From an uncultured Oscillospiraceae bacterium (GTDB lineage Bacteria; Bacillota; Clostridia; Oscillospirales; Ruminococcaceae): a DNA stretch of 41,045 nt. The notes under the pieces were generated by a model. It was not told where the DNA came from, searched no databases, and saw only the letters and a program-made list of their open reading frames with translations. The stretch lies in NCBI GenBank assembly GCA_900539195.1, contig UQBC01000025.1:1-41045 (forward strand), in the 5' to 3' direction. A program made the position numbers and the translations under genes. Shown one piece after another: positions 40,798-41,045 of this stretch (position 1 is the stretch's first letter; each line of letters opens with the position of its first letter).

Positions 40798-40852
40798 GTT
40801 TTGCCAAAGGCAAAACTTGCGGCAAATTGCCGCAATGTGCCTTGACGGCACA
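40798..40852. repeat. Three abutting perfect hairpins
   Basis: GTTTTGCC-AAA-GGCAAAAC (40798-40816), TTGCGGC-AAATT-GCCGCAA (40817-40835) and TGTGCC-TTGAC-GGCACA (40836-40852) follow one another with no base between. Each stem is perfect. There is no coding frame that explains this, and the array sits after the operon terminator. Confidence 0.85.
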
Positions 40853-40865
40853 TTAAAATCGTGTT

Positions 40866-41045
40866 ATAACAACCTCGGACTAAAATCATCTGACGATGAT
40901 TTACCGCATAAAAATGCGGAGGTGCATACGCACCTGTCCGAGAACGTTTTTGCTTACGCAATAACAACCTCGGACTAAAATCATCTGACGATGATTTACC
41001 GCATAAAAATGCGGAGGTGCATACGCACCTGTCCGAGAACGTTTT
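40866..41045. repeat. Tandem 95-bp repeat, each unit folding as a four-way junction
   Basis: Unit 1 is 40866-40960 and unit 2 starts at 40961; the 85 bases of unit 2 inside the window match unit 1 exactly. In unit 1 the outer stem CTCGGAC/GTCCGAG (40874-40880, 40936-40942) encloses three hairpins. These are AAATCATC-TGAC-GATGATTT (40883-40902), CCGCAT-AAAA-ATGCGG (40904-40919) and AGGTGC-ATAC-GCACCT (40920-40935). Only three bases in the junction are unpaired. A small hairpin TTGC-TTAC-GCAA (40950-40961) joins the units. The repeat probably continues past the window edge. Confidence 0.9.

Noticed and set aside
40871..40945. tRNA-like cloverleaf in the tandem repeat
   Set aside because: The fold has four arms, but all loops are 4 nt, the first arm has 8 bp, there is no T-loop consensus and no anticodon-type 7-nt loop. 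It cannot be a tRNA gene.
40866..41045. CRISPR array
   Set aside because: The copies are contiguous 95-bp units with no variable spacers, and no cas gene is present.

Overview
The window looks like chromosomal core sequence from an anaerobic, low-to-moderate GC Clostridia (Oscillospiraceae/Ruminococcaceae type; an [Eubacterium] siraeum- or Ruminococcus-like gut bacterium is my best guess). The reasons are the Firmicutes-type class II GalT, a Zur-ZnuACB operon of Gram-positive layout, a T-box leader, serine-rich lipoproteins (one with a DUF4358 domain), an ECF sigma/anti-sigma pair, near-consensus sigma-A promoters with 16-17 bp spacers, and AGGAGG-type ribosome binding sites. The genus is inference; nothing here identifies a species. 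I see no phage, insertion sequence, CRISPR array, rRNA or tRNA gene.

Layout. 1-224 is the 3' end of a surface protein with a fibronectin type III domain. 450-5766 (+) carries galT, a Cache-GGDEF-EAL c-di-GMP protein translationally coupled to an unknown 205-aa protein, and a GNAT acetyltransferase. 5905-7400 (-) is an ECF sigma factor with a membrane partner, preceded by an ECF-type promoter. 7547-10529 (-) is zur-znuA-znuC-znuB under a consensus promoter with a 7-1-7 palindrome as candidate Zur operator. 10702-12879 (+) is a large protein with two SGNH-like DUF6270-type halves. 12959-14966 (-) holds a serine beta-lactamase-like hydrolase and a lipoprotein. 15190-15756 (+) is a cysteine-rich tandem DUF305 protein. 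15841-17136 (-) is eno, whose promoter sits between two matched 18-bp palindromes.

17346-26710 (-) is one tightly packed seven-gene operon: alaS, hinT, comEC-like, holA, a Toprim/RNase M5-like gene, and a surface polysaccharide O-acetylation pair (MBOAT plus DHHW protein). 26889-30118 (-) is dusB, a DUF815 AAA+ ATPase and an orphan substrate-binding lipoprotein. 30416-31240 (+) is a YesL-like membrane protein. 31419-34748 (+) is an operon of PHP phosphoesterase, malic enzyme, TSCPD protein, Nudix hydrolase and ruvX. An unknown AT-rich gene follows at 34809, then a GH3 beta-glucosidase (-), a DUF4358 lipoprotein (+), and an isoleucine-specific T-box leader controlling ilvA-ridA.

Metabolic links. 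Threonine deaminase and RidA form a functional pair: RidA clears the reactive enamine/imine made by IlvA, and the T-box ties expression to uncharged tRNA-Ile. The zinc regulator and its transporter form a closed feedback circuit. GH3 and GalT handle plant or host sugars that feed glycolysis (eno).

The most unusual feature is at the far right end (40798-41045). It is a dense series of perfect hairpins, including a 95-bp unit repeated in tandem without a mismatch. Each unit can fold into a compact four-way junction made of a 7-bp closing stem and three perfect stem-loops with 4-nt loops. It resembles no RNA family I recognise, and it runs off the end of the window.
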